64,000 nt of DNA from Belliella alkalica (GTDB lineage: Bacteria > Bacteroidota > Bacteroidia > Cytophagales > Cyclobacteriaceae), in NCBI RefSeq assembly GCF_022549785.1, contig NZ_JAKZGO010000001.1, forward strand, positions 268,100 to 332,099. The letters run 5' to 3'. The translations under genes and the position numbers were made by a program. Position 1 is the stretch's first letter. Every line of letters starts with the position of its first letter. Below the pieces are notes generated by a model. It was not told the origin of the DNA. It did not search any database and was given only the letters and a program-made list of their open reading frames with translations. Positions 1 to 9,124 of the stretch are shown here, one piece after another.

Positions 1-875
1 TCACTTAAAATTCTTTCTTCAAGTAATTTCAGAATAACTTTACCAAAACCCTTTCCATGAAATCTTGAGTCAATCAAATAACTAATCAAGCCTTCATTGA
101 ACTTAAAATTTACATCAACCCTTATTGATCCTATTTTTTGACCTCCCAAGCATAGTATAAAATAGTAACAACTTTGATCATGGATTTTAGATACAAACCA
201 ATTGTAGTGTTCATCAAACTCTATTAAATCTTTGTTGAAAGAATAATTTCTCACTTTAGCATCTGTAGCCCAACGATATGTGGAATTAGCATCATCAATA
301 GTTGCTTTTTTAAGATAAAGATTAATATTATTTTTACTATGGATATAGACATTAATAGCCATATCTTCAAAAATTGCATGTTGACTTAAGATTGCTTCAT
401 TGATAAAACCAGCCTTTTCTAAAACAGAATATAATTGTGGTCTCAGATCAAAAGCATAGGTAAAAATTTTATGAAGATTTAAAATATTAAATCCTAATTC
501 TTCAATCAATTCTAAAAATACTAACCAATATTTTTCGAAATAATTCTGTTCAAGTTCTGTATCTATAATGAAAGAAATCTCTGCATTTTTATCTATCCAA
601 TTGATGTGAACTAATCCTCCATAACCGATACACTTATCTCCTTTTAAAAAACTAAACAGCAATTGACTAGGTTGATCTTGATGAAAAAGGCTTGATATAA
701 CTTTCTCAAAATAATTGTCTTGATCGTCTTTGGTCAAAGGTTTGTTTTGACGTAAATGATAAATTTGCTCATTTCGCCACTTCATTATCCAGTACCTATC
801 TTCAAACCTAATAGGTACAATGGAATAATCTCCCTTCTCAAAAATCTGTTTACTTAATACTTTGTAAGTATTCAT
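1..875 (-). CDS. Tandem GNAT acetyltransferase (PseH-like), 3' end cut by window
   Basis: An open frame of 291 codons starts at ATG 873-875, overlaps the end of pseF by 26 bases and runs off the left edge. Two GNAT-type modules can be read. The first, about residues 15-175, has the opening typical of PseH/RimJ-like enzymes (W-R-N near residue 35) but no clean acetyl-CoA loop. The second starts near residue 180 and carries a clear loop G-K-G-F-G at 274-278. Known PseH enzymes acetylate the 4-amino group of the UDP-altrosamine intermediate using acetyl-CoA, and the position directly after pseB-C-F fits that step. The overlap indicates one operon. What is inferred: one module is PseH; the role of the other is open, possibly a second N-acylation of the sugar. 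The true C terminus is not visible. Sure about GNAT, moderately sure about PseH. Confidence 0.75.
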   Translation of the reverse strand, partial: MNTYKVLSKQIFEKGDYSIVPIRFEDRYWIMKWRNEQIYHLRQNKPLTKDDQDNYFEKVISSLFHQDQPSQLLFSFLKGDKCIGYGGLVHINWIDKNAEISFIIDTELEQNYFEKYWLVFLELIEELGFNILNLHKIFTYAFDLRPQLYSVLEKAGFINEAILSQHAIFEDMAINVYIHSKNNINLYLKKATIDDANSTYRWATDAKVRNYSFNKDLIEFDEHYNWFVSKIHDQSCYYFILCLGGQKIGSIRVDVNFKFNEGLISYLIDSRFHGKGFGKVILKLLEERILS

Positions 876-1545
876 ATTTTAACTCTGCAATATTCCAATC
901 ATGCAAATTATCAATATCTTGAACTTGCAATGGAGAAAGTTCTAATCCTAACGAATTACTTGAAAATAACTGTTTCGAATTCAAGAATGATTTAGTATCC
1001 AACCAATACCATTGTCCTGCATCGTGATAAACAAGTTCTAAATCTTGAGATCTTTCATTGATGTTTTCTGGCCAAACCATACTTACATTTTCCTTTTCAT
1101 TTTTTCTTAATCCTCTCCAAATAGGATATTCAAATTGAACTATGGGGAAAATTGAGTCTGCTTTTTTTTGAATTAGTTTGAGAAAACCTTCATTTAAATT
1201 TTCACTCCTTACAAATGGAGCAGTAGGATAAATGCAGCAAGCGAATTCAAAACATTGACCTGAAGCAGCATAATAAGATAAAACTTCCTCTATTACGTCA
1301 GCAGTGGTGGCTAAATCATTAGAGTTTATAGAAGACCTTAAATAGGGAACTTTTGCTCCATATTTTATAGCTATTTCAGAAATTTCCTTATCGTCAGTAG
1401 AAACCATTACTTCATCAAAAAGGCTAGACTTTATTGCTTCTAAAATAGAATAAGCAATTATAGGCTTACCAAGAAAATCCTTAATATTTTTTCTTGGAAT
1501 ACGTTTACTACCACCTCTTGCTGGTATAATACAAAGATTAGGCAT
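850..1545 (-). CDS. pseF: Pseudaminic acid cytidylyltransferase PseF
   Basis: A 231-residue cytoplasmic enzyme expected to activate pseudaminic acid with CTP, giving CMP-Pse for glycosyltransferases. The N terminus carries the nucleotide-binding signature of the CMP-sugar synthetase family (I-P-A-R-G-G-S-K-R-I-P-R-K-N at residues 7-20), and the length matches PseF/NeuA single-domain enzymes. The ATG at 1543-1545 overlaps the 3' end of pseC by 8 bases, and the downstream GNAT gene overlaps its own end, so translation is probably coupled. A NeuA/LegF (CMP-sialic or CMP-legionaminic) assignment is possible from this domain alone. The adjacent pseB and pseC, which make the L-altro precursor, are what point to pseudaminic acid. 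Confidence 0.85.
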   Translation of the reverse strand: MPNLCIIPARGGSKRIPRKNIKDFLGKPIIAYSILEAIKSSLFDEVMVSTDDKEISEIAIKYGAKVPYLRSSINSNDLATTADVIEEVLSYYAASGQCFEFACCIYPTAPFVRSENLNEGFLKLIQKKADSIFPIVQFEYPIWRGLRKNEKENVSMVWPENINERSQDLELVYHDAGQWYWLDTKSFLNSKQLFSSNSLGLELSPLQVQDIDNLHDWNIAELKYEYLQSIK

Positions 1546-2710
1546 AGAACTCTTTAATTATTTGAATAACGTAAATCTGCTCTTCATTTGTCAGAGTTGG
1601 ATAAATTGGTAAGCTGATACACTTTTCATAGTAGGCCTCAGCCTTAGGGAAATCTCCCAATTTCCACCCAAGCTGTTGGTAGTAAGGCATTAAATGCGTA
1701 GGTACATAATGAATCTGAGCAAAAACATGCTTTTCTCTCAAATGATTATACAAACCCAGTCTGTCTTCTACTTCTAATACATACAAATGATATGCATGTC
1801 CTTGAATTACTCCCGAAGATCCAGAGAGGAAAGTATCATCCTTAAAAGATTGAGCATAAAATTCAGCAATTTCCCGTCTTCGCTCAAGTCCTTTTTCAGC
1901 TCTATTTAGCTGACTTAATCCTAAGGCTGCCTGAAAGTCAGTTAGTCGATAATTGAACCCGAGTTCTTGCATTTCCATATACCAAAGTGGATAAAAATCC
2001 TTTCCTCCTGCTAGTTCTATAGGATTTGTATAAAGCTCATCACTTTTCACTATACCATGCGTTCTGAGCATCAAAAGCTTTTTATAGAGATCTTCATCAT
2101 TTGTGGTAATCATCCCTCCTTCACCTGAAGCAATATGTTTTACAGGATGAAAAGAAAAAATCGCTAAATCAGCAAAATTCCCATTACCACAGTTTTGTCG
2201 ATGTCCTTTACTATCTACAAAATGTCCTCCTGGAGAATGACATGAATCTTCAATAATCCATAGATCAAACTCGTCTGCAAGAATTCTAAACTGCTCTAAA
2301 TTTACAGCCCTACCTGCAAAATCGACTGGGATAATTCCAGAAAAAGTGCCTTTTGGAGCACTTTCCAATAAATTTCGAACTGCATTGATATCCAATAAAT
2401 ACGTATCTGGTTCTATGTCAGCAAAAACTACTTCACCTCCACAATATCTAATGCAATTAGCAGATGCGGCAAAAGTAATAGGTGTAGTTATCACTTTAGT
2501 CCCAGGTTGAACACCTAATGCCAAACAATTTAAATGAAGTGCAGCAGTCCCATTAGCAACCGCTACTGCGTATTTTACACCAATATATTTTGCAAATGCT
2601 TCTTCAAACTCCTTGATTTTCGGACCTTGAGTTAAATAATCAGATTTAAGCGTTTCAACTACAGCTAGAATATCTTCATCTGTAATATGTTGCTTACCGT
2701 ACGGTATCAT
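1538..2710 (-). CDS. pseC: UDP-4-amino-4,6-dideoxy-N-acetyl-beta-L-altrosamine transaminase PseC
   Basis: A PLP-dependent aminotransferase of the DegT/DnrJ/EryC1 (AHBA_syn) fold that aminates the 4-keto product of PseB. The Schiff-base lysine is K191 in the motif S-F-H-P-V-K-H-I, followed by G-E-G-G-M. The substrate-loop motif V-A-N-G-T-A-A-L-H-L is present near residue 55. The start at ATG 2708-2710 is chosen because family members begin with M-I-P-Y-G-[KR]-Q; an ATG eight codons upstream (2734) is also open but would add a non-conserved leader. Either start overlaps the 3' end of pseB, so the two genes are translationally linked. Length of about 390 residues is normal for PseC. Confidence 0.88.
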   Translation of the reverse strand: MIPYGKQHITDEDILAVVETLKSDYLTQGPKIKEFEEAFAKYIGVKYAVAVANGTAALHLNCLALGVQPGTKVITTPITFAASANCIRYCGGEVVFADIEPDTYLLDINAVRNLLESAPKGTFSGIIPVDFAGRAVNLEQFRILADEFDLWIIEDSCHSPGGHFVDSKGHRQNCGNGNFADLAIFSFHPVKHIASGEGGMITTNDEDLYKKLLMLRTHGIVKSDELYTNPIELAGGKDFYPLWYMEMQELGFNYRLTDFQAALGLSQLNRAEKGLERRREIAEFYAQSFKDDTFLSGSSGVIQGHAYHLYVLEVEDRLGLYNHLREKHVFAQIHYVPTHLMPYYQQLGWKLGDFPKAEAYYEKCISLPIYPTLTNEEQIYVIQIIKEFYA

Positions 2711-3719
2711 ATATTTCAAAGTTTGGGTCAACATGCTCTTTTATTAGCTCACGTAGTGAATCTACAGTTTCCCATTCTGTATTATCCCCAGAATTATACT
2801 GGAAACCTGCTGGGACTTTCACTGCATTAAAACACTCTTGAAATTCCTCAACCTTCCATCTTGGGTGAGAAGGTAATATCGTGTAGTATTTACCCAAGTC
2901 CCAAGTGTAAAAGGAATCTGAGCTAGTGATCATTTCTTCGTGGACTTTTTCACCAGGGCGTATTCCAATGATATTTTTCTCACATTCTGGACCAATAGCT
3001 TCCGCTACATCCATAATGTGATAAGATGGGATTTTAGGAACAAAAATCTCCCCTCCCCAAGCATATTCAAGCGCATGCATAACCATATCAACCCCACCCT
3101 GCAAAGAGATATTAAAACGAGTCATGGTTGGCTCAGTAATGGGCAAAACTCCTTCTTTTCTCTTTTTCAAGAAGAAAGGAATTACTGAACCATTAGAACC
3201 CATGACATTCCCATATCTCACGACAGAAAATTTTATTGGATTCCATCCTTTGATGTTGTTCGCCGCTACAAAAAGCTTATCTGAAGCCAATTTTGAGGCT
3301 CCATACAAATTAATTGGTGCAGCTGCTTTATCTGTTGATAGCGCTACCACTCTTTCAACATTAGTCTGCAAACAAGCATCAATTACATTTCTAGCTCCAT
3401 CAATATTTGTTTTCAAACATTCTTCAGGATTATATTCAGCAATCGGTACATGCTTCATGGCCGCAGCGTGAATAACATAATCTACATCTTTAAAGGCTCT
3501 TACCAACCTCTCTTTGTCTCTAACATCTCCAATAAAAAAACGTATTTGAGGGTATTTATTTGTAGGATAATCTTGAGCCATTTCAAATTGTTTTTGCTCA
3601 TCTCTTGAAAAAATGATGAGTTTCCTAACATCCGGGAAATGCTCTAATATATGTGAAGTAAGCGCTTTCCCTAATGAACCTGTACCTCCTGTGATTAGAA
3701 GCGTTTTATTTTTCATCAT
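2694..3719 (-). CDS. pseB: UDP-N-acetylglucosamine 4,6-dehydratase (inverting) PseB
   Basis: First enzyme of CMP-pseudaminic acid synthesis: 4,6-dehydration and C5 inversion of UDP-GlcNAc. It is a short extended SDR protein of 341 residues with the Rossmann motif T-G-G-T-G-S-L-G near residue 10, S-T-D-K-A and the Y-x3-K pair (Y-G-A-S-K) near residue 140, the FlaA1/PseB arrangement. In this branch of SDR enzymes, invertin​g PseB proteins are about 330-345 residues and soluble, unlike the membrane-anchored PglF/WbpM type, and this protein has no membrane segment. The start is a double ATG (3719/3716). It is followed at once by overlapping pseC and preceded by the ABC flippase gene after a 43-base gap. 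Confidence 0.88.
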   Translation of the reverse strand: MMKNKTLLITGGTGSLGKALTSHILEHFPDVRKLIIFSRDEQKQFEMAQDYPTNKYPQIRFFIGDVRDKERLVRAFKDVDYVIHAAAMKHVPIAEYNPEECLKTNIDGARNVIDACLQTNVERVVALSTDKAAAPINLYGASKLASDKLFVAANNIKGWNPIKFSVVRYGNVMGSNGSVIPFFLKKRKEGVLPITEPTMTRFNISLQGGVDMVMHALEYAWGGEIFVPKIPSYHIMDVAEAIGPECEKNIIGIRPGEKVHEEMITSSDSFYTWDLGKYYTILPSHPRWKVEEFQECFNAVKVPAGFQYNSGDNTEWETVDSLRELIKEHVDPNFEIYDTVR

Positions 3720-3762
3720 ATTAAATCATTAATAGAATTTCGATTTTATTTAGACTTTTATG

Positions 3763-5556
3763 TTAAACCCTTTGTAGGCTTACCATTTCCTTGAAGCTTG
3801 ACTCTTTAATGATCAGTTCCATGAAAGTACCACAATTCGTTATGGCACCTTTATCCATGAAAATAACCTGATCCACATTTTTGATTGTACTCAATCTATG
3901 AGCTATCATGATGATGGTATATTGCCCTTTTAAGTCATCAATACTTTGCTGAATAATACGTTCTGTTTCTGAATCTAAGGATGACGTCGCCTCATCCATA
4001 AATAAAAAATCAACTTCTTTGTACAACTCCCTAGCGATAGAGATGCGTTGTTTCTGGCCACCACTCAAGCTAATACCATTGTTACCTAAACGAGAATCTT
4101 CTCTATTTTCTAATTGACTTACAAAATCTTCGATGTGTGCTTTCCGAACTGCTTCCTGAAATCTAGCCAAAGTTTTTGCATTCTTTTCATCCCAGATAGT
4201 GACATTATTGAATACCGAATCATCAAAAATTACTGGGTCTTGGGTAATGTATCCAATTCTCTTTTGAAAACTTTGAATGTCCAGATCACTTACTCTTGTA
4301 TTATCTATCCAGAATTCGCCAATATTTGGAGCAATTAGTCCTGTAATGATATTTAAAAGCGTTGTTTTTCCAGAACCACTTTCACCAACAAAAGCAACGG
4401 ACTGATTCTTTCCTATCGTTAAATTGACATTGTTTAAGATGGGCTTGTTATCCAAATAGCAAAAACTTATGTTCCTCAGAGAAATTTCATTTTTAAAACC
4501 ATTATAGGGTTTTACACCCGTTAGGGTAGGATTTGCTTTCAGATCATCGACAAAATCTGACATGCTTGCCAAAGAACCTGAAAAGCCTAAAAATTGATTA
4601 TAGGATGTTTGGAGAGCTGTTAGAGAAGTAAGTGCTCTATAAAAAAATAGAAGACTTAAAATGATGGTTCCAAGCCCGCCCCCAATAATATTCACTTGAA
4701 TTAATATAACGCTGACAACCACTCCTATCATCATAGGCTCACGCATTCCCATCATAATACTATTGAGTACACCCATCTTCCGGTTTGTCTCTTCAATGTC
4801 CAGCACTTTCTTTTCCAGAAAGCGAACATAATTTTGTATAGATGCTGTAGCTTTTAAATACTTGAAAAAGGCAACAACCTGAATAATGTACGCTTGAAAA
4901 GTATTATTGCGGGCAACCAACTCTGACGAAAGAATTTTGGTCTTGCGGTAAAGAGCACTAAATAGAAAATTAGATAATACTCCCCCTATAGTGATCAAAA
5001 CCGCAAATTCGGGACTTGCCAAAAATGCTAAGCCAGCGTACGCTAAAATCATTACAAACTGCTGAAGTATAGTAGTGTAGGTTCGGAAAGCCTGCATAAC
5101 TCTCTCAACTTCACCACTCATAGTATTTTGTATGGCACCCGCATCTGCATTGACAAAAGCATTGTAATTAAAATTGGCCAATGCTTGTATAATTTCCAAT
5201 CGAATCTTAGCAATGAAAAATTGCTGGTAAATAACACGAACATACCGCTCAAAAAAAGTCGCAATCCCTTTGAAAACAAAAAACCCAAACATGGTGACCA
5301 AGACAACGGTCAATGTGAGTTGAAATCCAATAAGCTCTAATCCATCCAATAAAAATGATAATTGACCTAATTTCTCTGAAGAAGCAGTGGAATTCTCATC
5401 TGCCATCAATTCTAAAAGGGGTAAAAACATTGTTAACCCCAATCCATCCAATAATCCTACAAGTATGCTTGTGAGCAATAAAAATATCATACGATATCCT
5501 AAATGCTTATAGAAATAAAAAAAATCAGGAAAGAATTTTTTTGAGAAAAATTTCAT
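3763..5556 (-). CDS. ABC transporter, fused membrane and ATPase domains; likely glycan flippase
   Basis: A half-transporter of 597 residues. The N-terminal half has about six hydrophobic segments (residues 15-320, ABC-B exporter type). The C-terminal half is a nucleotide-binding domain with Walker A G-E-S-G-S-G-K-T-T (K397), signature L-S-G-G-Q, Walker B F-L-F-M-D-E and a switch histidine in A-H-R-L-S-T. The ATG at 5554-5556 is preferred over the TTG five codons upstream. MsbA/PglK-type proteins of this shape flip lipid-linked saccharides or lipid A across the inner membrane. The position between nucleotide-sugar genes and pseB, with no wzx or wzy seen in the window, suggests a PglK-like role for the Pse-containing glycan. 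The substrate is inferred from context only. Confidence 0.8.
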   Translation of the reverse strand: MKFFSKKFFPDFFYFYKHLGYRMIFLLLTSILVGLLDGLGLTMFLPLLELMADENSTASSEKLGQLSFLLDGLELIGFQLTLTVVLVTMFGFFVFKGIATFFERYVRVIYQQFFIAKIRLEIIQALANFNYNAFVNADAGAIQNTMSGEVERVMQAFRTYTTILQQFVMILAYAGLAFLASPEFAVLITIGGVLSNFLFSALYRKTKILSSELVARNNTFQAYIIQVVAFFKYLKATASIQNYVRFLEKKVLDIEETNRKMGVLNSIMMGMREPMMIGVVVSVILIQVNIIGGGLGTIILSLLFFYRALTSLTALQTSYNQFLGFSGSLASMSDFVDDLKANPTLTGVKPYNGFKNEISLRNISFCYLDNKPILNNVNLTIGKNQSVAFVGESGSGKTTLLNIITGLIAPNIGEFWIDNTRVSDLDIQSFQKRIGYITQDPVIFDDSVFNNVTIWDEKNAKTLARFQEAVRKAHIEDFVSQLENREDSRLGNNGISLSGGQKQRISIARELYKEVDFLFMDEATSSLDSETERIIQQSIDDLKGQYTIIMIAHRLSTIKNVDQVIFMDKGAITNCGTFMELIIKESSFKEMVSLQRV

Positions 5557-5815
5557 TAGATACAGCTTCAATTTAATTTAATTAAATATTTATTTTTTTA
5601 ACCGAAGCCCAACCCAAACTTTTACCAGTATCACTTTCATATTATCAAAGACCTATCTTTTAAAGACATTTCGTTTAATATGTATATACGCTTCCTTACA
5701 ACTAGCTATTAATTTACAATCATCATTGGTCTGTTGACAATTGACTAAGAACTATTTGATCTTGCTAGAATTTGATTTACACCTTTGTATTTAGTGTCAG
5801 ATTTTGATTCTTACT

Positions 5816-6913
5816 TTAATCATTATTATACCACTCATACACAATCTCCAAACCCTCCTTAAACCTAAAATTAGGATCATACCCACAAACACCTTCTAAT
5901 TTGGCAATGCTAGCCTTAGAGTGTTTTACATCTCCAGGCCTTTCGTTACCGTAGACAGCTTTTATTCTTTTTCCACTGATCTCACAAAGCATCTCCACCA
6001 TTTCGTTGAGTGAAATTTGATCTCCACAAGCCACATTAAAAACCTCATGTTTGCTTAAGGGCAAGGTAGCTAAAACGCTAAGGGCTTCGCTAATCAGCAC
6101 ATCCACTTCTTCAACTCTAGGCTTTTTTGCCTCTCCACTCCTAAGCCTCACTGCATCTTCGCCAATCAGCATCATTTTCACATTAGCCTGTACAGCATTT
6201 TCCACAAAAGTGAAATCTCGACTAGTTTCTCCATCCCCATTGATCATTGGCTCGGTACCTTCGATAAAGTGCTTACAGAAAATAGGTATCACCGCAGCGT
6301 ATGGATTATTGGCATTTTGTTTGGGTCCGAAAATATTGAAGTAGCGTAGTCCAATGGTATGGAAACCATAAACTTTGCTAAAAACATCAGCATATAATTC
6401 ATTCACTAACTTAGTCACTGCATAAGGCGATAAAGGATTCCCTTCATTCCCCTCTACCTTGGGCAATACTGGGCTATCACCATAAGTACTGCTGCTTGCG
6501 GCATAGACCATTTGTTTTAGAGAGGGTGATTCTTTGGCAGCGACCAACATATTCAGAAAACCTGAAACATTAACTTCATTAGATAATAAAGGGTCTGATA
6601 TGCTCCTAGGAACAGAACCCAAAGCAGCTTGATGCGAGATAAAATGAACTCCCTCTACGGCACGTTTACAAGTTTCTAAGTCTCGAATATCACCTTCCAC
6701 AAACTCAAAATTTGGTAACCCAAGAAAGTCTTTGATATTTTCAAAATACCCATTGGACAAGTTATCCAATACACGTACCCGACCTGCTCCAAAGCGCAGT
6801 AAGTATTCAACCAAATTTGACCCAATAAAACCTGCTCCTCCTGTAACTAAAAAAGCATGCTTACTTAAATCAATGTTATGGTAGGTAGTATTATAAAGCT
6901 TATTGTTGTACAT
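5816..6913 (-). CDS. UDP-N-acetylhexosamine 4-epimerase (WbpP/TviC type)
   Basis: A cytoplasmic NAD-dependent extended SDR enzyme of 365 residues. It has the Rossmann motif T-G-G-A-G-F-I-G-S-N at about 24-33, the serine-rich A-A-S-S-S-T-Y-G-D segment and the catalytic Y-A-V-T-K. The stretch H-Q-A-A-L-G-S-V-P-R-S is characteristic of WbpP/TviC, which interconvert UDP-GlcNAc and UDP-GalNAc, or their uronic acids. It is slightly longer than WbpP because of an insert near residues 255-285 rich in Lys, Arg and Glu. Its start lies 44 bases after the UDP-HexNAc dehydrogenase gene, the usual pairing for making UDP-GalNAcA. A plain GalE function is less likely. Confidence 0.82.
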   Translation of the reverse strand: MYNNKLYNTTYHNIDLSKHAFLVTGGAGFIGSNLVEYLLRFGAGRVRVLDNLSNGYFENIKDFLGLPNFEFVEGDIRDLETCKRAVEGVHFISHQAALGSVPRSISDPLLSNEVNVSGFLNMLVAAKESPSLKQMVYAASSSTYGDSPVLPKVEGNEGNPLSPYAVTKLVNELYADVFSKVYGFHTIGLRYFNIFGPKQNANNPYAAVIPIFCKHFIEGTEPMINGDGETSRDFTFVENAVQANVKMMLIGEDAVRLRSGEAKKPRVEEVDVLISEALSVLATLPLSKHEVFNVACGDQISLNEMVEMLCEISGKRIKAVYGNERPGDVKHSKASIAKLEGVCGYDPNFRFKEGLEIVYEWYNND

Positions 6914-6957
6914 TTTTCTTTAGTGTGAGTAAAAACCTTTCTCTTCTGAAGGAAAAG

Positions 6958-8268
6958 TTATAAACGTCCATCTACAAACTTTTTAGGTAGTATACTTTTC
7001 ACATCATACACGACCATATTTTCGGATTTTTGAAGAGACATTTCTAAAAATGACTTGTGAGCAACAGCCAAAATAGCAGCAGAGTACTTGTTAAGATCCG
7101 GAACATCAGAACCCGACCTAATCTCTATCCCATATTCATGCATCACTTCATCAGGATTGGCCCAAGGATCATAGACTTCTACATCCATATCAAAACTTTT
7201 GAGTTCTTTGTAAATGTCGATGACACGTGTATTGCGTACATCGGGACAATCTTCCTTAAAGGTAAAGCCCAGAATCAATATCTTAGCATCAATGACTTTA
7301 AGGTCTTTGCGCATCATCAGCTTGATCACCTCTGTTGCCACATACCTTCCCATTGAATCATTCAATCGACGACCTGCTAAAATAATCTCAGGATGGTAAC
7401 CTACCTCCTGTGCTTTCTGTGCCAAGTAGTAAGGGTCAACGCCAATGCAGTGACCACCAACCAGACCAGGTTTGAAATTCAAGAAATTCCATTTTGTTCC
7501 GGCTGCTGCCAACACTTCCTGCGTATCAATGTCCAAGAGATTAAAGATCTTTGACAATTCATTTACAAAAGCAATATTGATATCTCTTTGTGAATTTTCT
7601 ATCACTTTGGCTGCTTCAGCCACTTTTATGGAGGAGGCCTTGTGTGTACCTGCTACGATGACAGATTTATACAAGTCATCAACATATGTTGCTATCTCAG
7701 GTGTAGAGCCAGAAGTAACTTTTAGAATCTTAGTAACTGTGTGTTCTTTATCTCCCGGATTGATGCGTTCAGGTGAATAGCCTGCATAAAAGTCTACATT
7801 AAACTTCAACCCAGATATTCTTTCCAAAACTGGTACGCACTCCTCTTCAGTTACACCAGGATAAACTGTTGATTCATAAATCACAACATCCCCTTTCTTA
7901 AGCACCTTAGCCAAGGCCTCTGAGGCCTTTAGCATTGGTGTAAGGATGGGTTTATTGTGTTTATCTGTTGGCGTAGGTACAGTTACAATGTAAATATTAC
8001 AAGAAGATATGGGTAATATGGCATCTGTAATCAGTAAACCATTCCCTTTTTGCTCTAGATCAACTGCATTCTTAACCAGTACCGTTTGTAGCTCCTTGTC
8101 CTCAATCTCCAAAGTTCTATCATGTCCTTTCTGCAACTCCTCTACTCTTTTGCAATTAATATCAAAACCTACTGTTTTGAACTTTTCTGCAAAAGCAACT
8201 GCCAAAGGAAGACCTACATAGCCAAGGCCAATAATTGCAATTTTAGATTCTTGAATGGGTTTGAGCAT
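6958..8268 (-). CDS. UDP-N-acetyl-hexosamine 6-dehydrogenase (WbpO/TviB type)
   Basis: A nucleotide-sugar dehydrogenase of the UDP-Glc/GDP-Man DH superfamily, 436 residues. The N-terminal NAD-binding motif is [10 protein letters not shown], and the catalytic cysteine is C274 in [12 protein letters not shown]. The motif [11 protein letters not shown] is typical of the UDP-HexNAc branch (WbpO, TviB, CapL) rather than of UDP-glucose dehydrogenases. It oxidises C6 of UDP-GlcNAc/GalNAc to the uronic acid using two NAD+. Together with the next gene, a 4-epimerase, it should supply UDP-GalNAcA for the surface polysaccharide. The promoter is expected in the 856-base gap upstream. Confidence 0.85.
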   Translation of the reverse strand: MLKPIQESKIAIIGLGYVGLPLAVAFAEKFKTVGFDINCKRVEELQKGHDRTLEIEDKELQTVLVKNAVDLEQKGNGLLITDAILPISSCNIYIVTVPTPTDKHNKPILTPMLKASEALAKVLKKGDVVIYESTVYPGVTEEECVPVLERISGLKFNVDFYAGYSPERINPGDKEHTVTKILKVTSGSTPEIATYVDDLYKSVIVAGTHKASSIKVAEAAKVIENSQRDINIAFVNELSKIFNLLDIDTQEVLAAAGTKWNFLNFKPGLVGGHCIGVDPYYLAQKAQEVGYHPEIILAGRRLNDSMGRYVATEVIKLMMRKDLKVIDAKILILGFTFKEDCPDVRNTRVIDIYKELKSFDMDVEVYDPWANPDEVMHEYGIEIRSGSDVPDLNKYSAAILAVAHKSFLEMSLQKSENMVVYDVKSILPKKFVDGRL

Positions 8269-8369
8269 GATTTATTTATTAGCAAGAAATATTATCAAAA
8301 ACTAACTCTTTATTATTAGTTTAAAATTGTTGATTATTAAAAGCGTTAATCGGTTATTCGTTAAAATAG

Positions 8370-8401
8370 AACTGTAGTAAAATTAAACTTAACCTACAGT
8401 T
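8370..8401. repeat. Inverted repeat / hairpin upstream of the dehydrogenase gene
   Basis: Perfect 8-base arms AACTGTAG (8370-8377) and CTACAGTT (8394-8401) enclose a 16-base AT-rich loop. It lies about 100 bases before the start of the UDP-HexNAc dehydrogenase gene on its own transcript side, so it could sit in the 5' leader RNA or be a protein-binding site. No T-run follows on either strand, so it does not look like a terminator. Confidence 0.4.
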
Positions 8402-9020
8402 GAACAATTTACCATTAAACCTAAGCGACTTGATACAGCTTCGCCCTCTCAGTCCCATTTCTGGTTCCTAGCTGATTGGTAATTCATTTTGGGTAATATT
8501 TTCTTGAGTGCTTAAAGAAATTGTTCAACGTTATTCGTTAAATAATCCTTTGTATTGCTTTACCCCTTTAGCTATTATTAATTCGTTAAATTTTAGAATT
8601 TAGCTACAACGCGAAAGTTGCTAACGGTTTAATTAGAATTGTAATTAAACTATCACTTACAGGCCCGATTGAACTCTTAGAAATTAACGTTAAATAGTCG
8701 ACGAAAAAATTGTTTATCTACGGAACATTATCCTCGAAGCTATACAGCTTTTTCGTCTTTTTTCTAGTTTTAACTAGAATACAAAAATGGCCATTTCTGG
8801 ACCTATAATTAAATTATTTTATACTTTAATTTAATAAAAACAATATTTTGTAAATTAAATGTAATTATAAAAATATTAAAATATAAATAATAAATCACAT
8901 TAAAGTAATAATAAAAAATTGTCTATCAAGCTTTGAAAACCATTGAAATCCTACTGTTTAGATAGCTTTATTTTTAATATAATGTCTATCTTGAACAAGA
9001 ATATTTATTTAATGATGTAC

Positions 9021-9036
9021 ATGTCTATCTAGACAT
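9021..9036. promoter_or_regulatory. Palindrome ATGTCTA-TC-TAGACAT, possible operator
   Basis: Seven-base perfect arms with a two-base centre, 89 bases past the end of the wzc-like gene. The half-site GTCTATC recurs at about 8931 and 8983, spaced roughly 50 and 40 bases apart, which hints at multiple binding of one regulator. No regulator gene is adjacent, and the protein that would bind is unknown. Confidence 0.3.
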
Positions 9037-9124
9037 TCTTAGCTCATTTATTCTACCCCACTTAAAGTAAAAACCATTGGATATTCAAAATGAGCTAATA
9101 ATTTACACTAACCATATTTGTAGG

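Larger units (their letters stand above)
8269..9124. other. Long AT-rich intergenic region with several inverted repeats
   Basis: No convincing coding frame on either strand. It separates the wzc-like gene (end 9125) from the dehydrogenase gene (start 8268), both on the minus strand, so it should hold a terminator for the first and the promoter/leader of the second. Visible structure: an 8-bp hairpin at 8370-8401; 12-bp inverted arms at 8399-8410 and 8518-8529; 9-bp inverted arms at 8700-8708 and 8749-8757 next to T-rich sequence; three copies of ATTCGTTAA (near 8356, 8533 and 8581); three copies of GTCTATC (near 8931, 8983 and 9023), the last inside a palindrome. None matches a regulatory element I can name. 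Confidence 0.5.

Noticed and set aside
3124..3471. 115-codon plus-strand frame inside pseB
   Set aside because: It is antisense to the conserved SDR domain of pseB; no independent support.
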